NCBI GenBank assembly: GCA_034401795.1
Contig: CM067370.1
Location: forward strand, 52,155,380-52,219,379
DNA: 64,000 bases
Source: Chaetoderma sp. LZ-2023a
Taxonomy: Eukaryota > Mollusca > Caudofoveata > Chaetodermatida > Chaetodermatidae
Reading direction: 5' to 3'
Numbering within the stretch: position 1 is the stretch's first letter; the number at the start of each line of letters is the position of its first letter. The position numbers and the translations under genes were made by a program. Positions 58,560-64,000 of the stretch are shown here, one piece after another. The notes below the pieces were generated by a model. That model did no database searches, was not told the DNA's origin, and was given only the letters and a program-made list of their open reading frames with translations.

Positions 58560-59480
58560 ACTTGTGTTTGAGCCAAAATCAGGAATGGCCACCACCAACA
58601 ACAATCATTACTCAGCCATTTTGAACAGGCCCGTTTAGATCAACTACCTGCTAGCCATTTAGACATGACAACCTGTATGGAATCACCTATTATGTTGTTC
58701 CATGCCTTCAACCAGATGACGGCTGACTTAAAAGAAAGTTTGAATAGTTTCATGACCCAATCCATAAACCGAGAGGAACAAAGAATAAAACACGAAACCC
58801 TACACGACCATGTCTGACATATCATGCCCTGCGACGGCCACATACCAGCCGAAGGTCGTGAATATTTGGAAGCGTGTCGCTTTGCTTTATATACGACGCG
58901 ATCCGAGCAAGCAGGTGATCCAGCCTACATTGCCAGTTGGACAACCCATGGACAACTGCATAAAGATATTGAAATGTATCTTGCCACGTGAGACTGACCA
59001 TATCGTGGGATGAAATTCATGCCCACATTGTAAAGTTCTTCATCTCCGCGAATGAGTCTGAGCGACTCAAGTGCATGATAGAAAATATCCGCCAGAAATA
59101 AGGAGAAGAGATTAGTTCCTTCAACAGACGATTCAGGACTATGGCACATAAAGCCTACCCCAATGACAACCTGGATAGCGGACATATTATTATCAGAGCA
59201 TATGTCAAGGCCCTGACTGACATCTCTCTAGCTCGCAATCTCATAACAAAAGGGAATGACATTCTGGACAAGGCTACCAAGTATACAGAGGAGCAAGGTG
59301 ATATGAGCAACCACTTGGACGCTATGACCCTTAAAGGCAACCACTGACACGACACCCCAATGGAAGTAGACACATTGGAAATTGATGCTTTTGAAGCACT
59401 CACTAGAGCCCAATATGACAACACTGTACAAGATTGGAAACAACAATTAGGTGCCCTAGAGACACATATTGAAGTTTTCT
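58560..59480 (+). pseudogene. Gag (capsid region) of gypsy element
   Basis: Segments in several frames: 'IMLFHAFNQMTADLKESL' (58690), 'EGREYLEACRFALYTTRSEQ' (58852), 'EISSFNRRFRTMAHKAYPND' (59113, the characteristic capsid C-terminal motif), 'IIIRAYVKALTDISLARNL', 'DWKQQLGALETHIEVF' then a stop. Stops occur at 58816, 59101 and 59345. Capsid-type role in particle formation. Confidence 0.65.
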
Positions 59481-59481
59481 G

Positions 59482-61140
59482 ATGCCTAACTTCTTACTGA
59501 TTAATGCTTCACTTCCCACGACGATAAGGCCTGTATGTACGGTTGCTGCGACAACCGGTCTTACCGACGAGGAAAGTGATCGATACGAGCTCGCCTCGTG
59601 TGTAGATGGAAATCACGATATTTATGTTCGTATCTTGCTATGTACTATTAATTATGGGTGGCTTATGCTACCACCGAAATATCTCCCTATCAACTATGGG
59701 TGGCTTATACTACCACCGATATACTTTGCGTACAGAAGTACTGACTCTTATACAATTCGAATACCGGTTACTCTATCGTTTCAAAACTGCTTTTCTCAAT
59801 TTGCTAAATCGTTTTTGTCAAAAACCGTTCTTGTCTACTTAAAACTATTCACCAAGAACTTGCTTGAATTTCACCAAATTCAGTTCCGCAGAACTATACG
59901 GTCTCGAGGCTAGGTTTACCTAAGCGCAATAATTTTCGGACTCCTGATCAAATTTGAAAGTTCCCCTTATGTACTGCTTCGCCATGTCACGGTCATGTTC
60001 GGGTTGTTTTATAACACCAGATGCGGCTGAAGAGCCCCCGCTTTGCCTCGTTTTACTTACTACTTTTATAAAACTTTTGACCAATCCATTCCGGCCATTT
60101 GCGTACTCCGAAGATAGACCTGAACATTGGCAAAGCAGTACTTGAGTGATGGGATCTGTCGGATTTCGGTCTCAATAATGGATTTTGCTTTGGCAACCAT
60201 TCCTAATCTCAAGCTTAATGGCTTACTTGACGGACCCCACCCTTGGAGCCCCCGCTTTGCCTCGTTTTACTTACTACTTTTATAAAACTTTTGACCAATC
60301 CATTCCGGCCATTTGCGTACTCCGAAGATAGACCTGAACATTGGCAAAGCAGTACTTGAGTGATGGGATCTGTCGGATTTCGGTCTCAATAATGGATTTT
60401 GCTTTGGCAACCATTCCTAATCTCAAGCTTAATGGCTTACTTGACGGACGTCCTCTGTCAGTTTTTCGTCTCGTTTTCTACTCTACCTGGCGCCGGACGT
60501 TACTACGTCCTTGTACGGCCCCTTGCTCATTAGGCTTGCGCCTGCATTTTACAAGGGTGCTGTGACGTAGCGGTGACGTAGTGACCATATGGCTCGCCTG
60601 ACTCACCCGCATCTGGTGTTGTTGGTCGCTTTACAGAAACCCGGTTACCGTTATCACGGTCCCACGGTAAGTCGGTCACTACGTCATTTCTATGAGTCAC
60701 CCAGCCTATGCTACTTGTACTCTGTCCGTAGCACCCTACCGATGCTCATGCTTGAATATTTAGAAAACTATTGGTCATAACTTCTGCTGAATACGATAAA
60801 AGGTTGTGCCGCTGCTACAGCACCGACTTTCATCTTTTAACTACCGCCAGATACCACCAACTCACAACTCTAGGTCCTTCTCCATTCTATTCAATTTCAC
60901 TCAATGTCTCGGCTATATTTCACTCAATGTCTCGGCTATAGTTTTGCTTCAGTTTCGCATCGACTGATGCTTCTGTTGATGCATCCAGTTATCCGTTCAT
61001 TAACCCATCTGGTATTCAAATACAATAATTTCACTGGGGTCTTATCCTGCAAATATAAGATGTCCCCGGGGTCATGACTCCCCGTACGATAATCCGATAT
61101 TCACAATATGATCGCGAGACAGGAAAAAGTCATGTGTAAC
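59482..61140. mobile_element. ~1.66-kb noncoding insertion splitting gag
   Basis: Gag homology stops near 59480 and resumes near 61143 ('VKGLQEEMLMKLTSM') shortly before the zinc knuckles. The intervening DNA has no element protein, begins TG and ends CA at plausible points, and contains a perfect tandem duplication. It could be a solo LTR of another retroelement or a nonautonomous transposon. The exact ends and target duplication could not be fixed. Confidence 0.4.
60032..60449. repeat. Perfect 204-bp tandem duplication (period 214)
   Basis: 60032-60235 and 60246-60449 are identical by eye. A 10-bp spacer separates them. It starts at 'gagcccccgctttgcctcg' and ends at 'cttacttgacggac'. No divergence suggests a recent event or an assembly duplication. 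Confidence 0.9.
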
Positions 61141-61770
61141 ATCTTCTAAATGGTCAAAGGGCTTCAGGAAGAAATGTTGATGAAACTAACTAGCATGACG
61201 CCAACCGCTGATTAACCTAAATCCTCACCCAGACCCAAGCAGGCACGAATCATCAAGTGCTATGCCTGTGGACAAGAGGGACACAGAAAAAGTCAGTGTA
61301 CCCAAGCAATGAGTAACCGACCGCCGACTCCAAAGAAGACAATAACATGTTACAATTGTGGCAAAATTGACCACATAGTGCTTGACTGCAGGACCAGTAA
61401 GATGCCCGACCATAGTCTACCAAGACAGCAACAGCAACCTGCTCAACAGAACCGACAGACCCAACATCAGCAACAACCGTCCCAAGCTCCACAACAGGAA
61501 TGAGACACATTCAGACCAGTGTTCAAACGTCAGCATGAAGACGAATTGCAGGAGCAAAGAAAACGACCCGCCCATCACCATGACAGAACCTTTGACAATA
61601 AATGTTGGAAGTGCAGTGCATCTGGCTATGACGAGAATCGATGCCCATATTACAACATGCCAGTTGGGGATATGGAAGTCGATGAAATGACGACACCTGC
61701 ATGGGGATCTCGAAATACCAGAAGGGACAATTATAATCGCCTGAATGATGATCATTATGAGGACTGAGAT
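61141..61770 (+). pseudogene. Nucleocapsid zinc knuckles of gypsy Gag
   Basis: Two CCHC knuckles in one frame, CYACGQEGHRKSQC (61261) and CYNCGKIDHIVLDC (61351), followed by a Gln-rich tail and a stop (61501-61503). A third, CWKCSASGYDENRC, appears at about 61606 in another frame, with Tyr at the usual His position. They bind the element RNA. Confidence 0.75.
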
Positions 61771-61994
61771 GGTTTCACATTAACTTGTCACAACACAGAT
61801 CCTTATGGAGAAGTTGTTTATGGCAATGGTAGCAATATGCAGAGTGTGTGATGTGACCATTACAGGAGCAGCAGAAGACGTTCCTATGCTGAAGCCGTGT
61901 CCAGAAAAAACAGCCCAAGAGATGCGTGGTTAAACAGCGATGGAGGGCGCCTGTGACTGACCGGTGCCTGGTCTGACTGCTATTAAGTGACACG

Positions 61995-62474
61995 ATGGGT
62001 CGCAGTAACGAAGTTGATACCGGTAAGCATGGCATAATTATCCTTATCGATACTGGTGCCAGTACCTCACGCATTAGGAGTGATATTTGGAAAACCATGT
62101 TAGGCACCCGACCGTTAAGGAAGGTGGAGGTCCTTTTAGCAGTAAATGGATCACCCATTGATGTATTAGGTGAAACTGAGGTCAAGCTTCAAGGGGCATG
62201 GCCCATACCCATTATGATTGTTAGAAAGATGAGACATCAGGCTTTGATTGGGGCTGCTGCTTTACACGTGGGTGGGACTAGCATTAGTTATAGAAAGGCT
62301 GAAATGGAATGGTTTGGGAAAACATACACATTCCCTATAGGCATCAGAACGAATGCTATGCTGAGGCCAGTATCAAAGAGACGACCAGTAGCAAAGTTAT
62401 CGATGATGTTCTTAAGGAATACACTGATATCTTTGACACCGCTCATCCGAAAGAACTGGGTAGGAATCCGTTAG
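61995..62474 (+). pseudogene. Aspartic protease of gypsy element
   Basis: 'GIIILIDTGASTSRIRSDIW' carries the intact D-T-G-A active site. 'VEVLLAVNGSPIDVLGETEV' and 'HQALIGAAAL' are the flap-side and C-terminal strands (the usual LG.D reads IGAA). The frame passes into RT-linker sequence, where it shifts near 62310. Confidence 0.75.
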
Positions 62475-63246
62475 TTGAGTGTATGATCCCTACCAACTGT
62501 TATCCTATTAGACAATGTGCTTACCGATTACCATTGACAAAACAGAACGTTGTGGAGGAGTAAGTCAGGAGATGCTGGATGCAGGCATAATCAGGCCTGC
62601 ATCATCTCCTTGGGCATCTCCTATCATGCTAGTCCCTAAGAAGGATGGGATGACCCAATTTTGTATAGACTATTGCCATCATAATGAGGCAGGTTCTAGG
62701 GATAATTTTCCATTGCCCAATATCTCTGCTATTTTTGATAGTATGCTGGGGGAAATGCTGTTTTCTATGATGGATTTGAAGTCTGGTTATTGGCAGATCC
62801 CAATGGCCACCAAAGACATTGAGAAGACAGAGTTTGTGTGTCCAGCTGGGCCGTTTGAATGGACCCATATGCCTTTTGCTTTTTGAAACAGTGGCACGGT
62901 TTTCCAACATGCTATGAATATGGTTTTCTGTGGCTACGTCGGCAAATTTATGCACGTTTTTGTCGATGACATTGTGGTCTATTCTAGAAGTGACGAGGAA
63001 CATGCTCATCATTTATCCCTTGTAATGAAAAGATTGCATGAACACAATCTCCAATTGAAGCACAAGAAGTGCGATTTCGAAAGCAAGTCAGTGGATCTGC
63101 ATGGTTATCACATCTCTGTGGCTGGTATCTCACTCCAGGTACAGAAGGTTAAGGTCATCCATGAGATGGCATCTCCGCAGGATGCAGCAGGAGTCAGGAC
63201 CAGTCTAGGTGCAACAGGTTGTGCGTACCAGGTTATGCATGGATAG
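62309..63246 (+). pseudogene. Reverse transcriptase of gypsy element
   Basis: Segments: 'VLKEYTDIFDTAHPKELG', 'NCYPIRQCAYRLPL', a frameshift near 62563, 'GIIRPASSPWASPIMLVPKK', 'FCIDYCHHNE' (expected R reads C), 'LFSMMDLKSGYWQIPM' (first Asp), 'FEWTHMPFAF', a stop (62884-62886), 'HVFVDDIVVYSRS' (intact catalytic F-V-D-D, 62959), 'LKHKKCDFESKSVDLHGYHI'. The catalytic aspartates survive although the gene is broken. Confidence 0.85.
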
Positions 63247-63249
63247 CCA

Positions 63250-63854
63250 GACCCCTAATTGATCTGATGAAAAAATACCAAAGATTTGAGTAGGGTAAGG
63301 AACAGCAGGTGTCGTTTGACAAGTTGAAGAACTTGCTATGCAGTGAGACTGTACTAGCCTATCCTGATCTGAAGAAGCCCTATCGTCTGTACACCAACTC
63401 GTCTTCTTATGCGATAGGTGCAATTTTGGTGCAGGAAGATGACCATGGCATGGAGCAAGTCATCCAATATGTAAGCAGTACTCTCAAGGAATCCCAGCTT
63501 AACTGGCTGGTTATTGAGAAAGAAGCTGATGCTGTGGTCTATGCCCTGAAGAAATTGTGTCCCTATCTTTTCAGAGCTGACTTCACCGTTTATACGGATC
63601 ACAAACCACTGAAAAGTGTGTTTGTGTGTGAAGTCCGTAATACAAAAGGCCAATGTTGTGCATTGCTTATAGCCGAGAATGGGTGTAAAATCGAATATAT
63701 TAAAGGATCCAATAATGTCTGTGTGGACATGTTGTCTCGCCTGAGACAGCCGCAGGAAGCTGCCGTGTTCAACACTGGTGATTATGTGATTCCGGAAGTG
63801 GAGGATGGAATTCTTCCTTATATTCCGATGGAAGTATATGGTATTCCGTACTAG
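63250..63854 (+). pseudogene. RNase H and linker of gypsy element
   Basis: 'VSFDKLKNLLCSETVLAYPD' leads into RNase H: 'PYRLYTNSSSYAIGAILVQE' (the first catalytic Asp of T-D-A-S reads Asn), 'NWLVIEKEADAVVYALKKL' (Glu kept), 'FTVYTDHKPLKSVF' (Asp kept), 'IEYIKGSNNVCVDMLSR' (the final A-D reads V-D). It ends at the stop 63852-63854. Integrase is expected downstream, outside the window. Confidence 0.8.
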
Positions 63855-64000
63855 GATTTATGTGATGAACAGTTTGGTATGGATGGAAGTTGACAACAAC
63901 CCGATCACAAACGGGGGTTGTTAGATGCAGATGAAGATACAAAACAAAGCTTAACTGTGCTGGGTACGTCAGCCAGCTCTGAAGACATACCGGGCAAAGT

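Larger units (their letters stand above)
58215..64000 (+). mobile_element. Decayed Ty3/gypsy-type retrotransposon, runs off the right edge
   Basis: The order on the plus strand is primer-site-like sequence (58215), Gag, a noncoding insertion (about 59480-61140), zinc knuckles, protease, RT and RNase H, with integrase expected beyond base 64000. Each gene carries stops or frameshifts. This copy is unlike the minus-strand element at 10-13 kb in sequence, so they are different families. Confidence 0.8.

Overview
The window looks like intergenic and intronic DNA of an invertebrate animal, most likely marine. This rests on A+T-rich sequence, spliced exons of a theta-type glutathione S-transferase (GST), and decayed Ty3/gypsy, LINE, Academ-like and Maverick/Polinton elements, together with abundant microsatellites and foldback repeats. 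No bacterial-style operon, tRNA, rRNA or CRISPR was seen. The only probable host gene is the GST on the minus strand (exons at 53.7, 52.7 and 43.0-42.7 kb); almost everything else is mobile or repetitive. Family assignments come from reading motifs and translations by eye, not from searches.

Layout. 0-13.1 kb: a fragment of an Academ-like transposase at the left edge (-), foldback and tandem repeats, a hAT-like MITE (5.9-6.3 kb), two unrecognised coding remnants (7.2-7.6 and 8.7-9.3 kb), and a minus-strand Ty3/gypsy element (13.1-10.1 kb) whose RNase H and integrase are fused by an internal deletion. 13.7-20.9 kb: dispersed repeats, the 3' part of a LINE (16.4-17.5 kb), and TA/TCTTG microsatellites.

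22.6-40.6 kb is the centre of interest: a decayed but nearly collinear Maverick/Polinton, all on the plus strand. The order is an acidic repeat protein, protein-primed family-B DNA polymerase, a protein with two PC4-like segments, a Cys/His protein, packaging ATPase, a small basic core-like protein, DDE integrase with chromodomain, a small membrane protein, a penton-like minor capsid protein, a Gly-rich basic protein, and the start of the major capsid protein, which is cut off by a TA microsatellite. Inside the polymerase gene, in the codons for palm motif A, sits a 5384-bp DNA transposon (26821-32204) with imperfect terminal inverted repeats (TIRs), a 3-bp target duplication and one very long minus-strand reading frame interrupted by only two stops. 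Zinc-finger, XPG/PIN-nuclease-like and CXC-like segments make it an Academ-type element. A polymerase-like genome replicator was thus invaded by another transposon at its catalytic site.

41.2-53.8 kb: tandem repeats and a GCGT microsatellite downstream of the GST gene, then the gene itself. Its 9.6-kb last intron holds two inverted copies of a ~0.9-kb repeat, a minus-strand LINE reverse-transcriptase fragment, a second Polinton minor-capsid remnant, an APE-type LINE truncated at its 3' side, and a ~480-bp AGT repeat. 55.6-64 kb: a ~235-bp tandem repeat, then a plus-strand Ty3/gypsy element (gag, zinc knuckles, protease, RT, RNase H) running off the right edge and split within gag by a ~1.66-kb noncoding insertion that contains a perfect 204-bp duplication.
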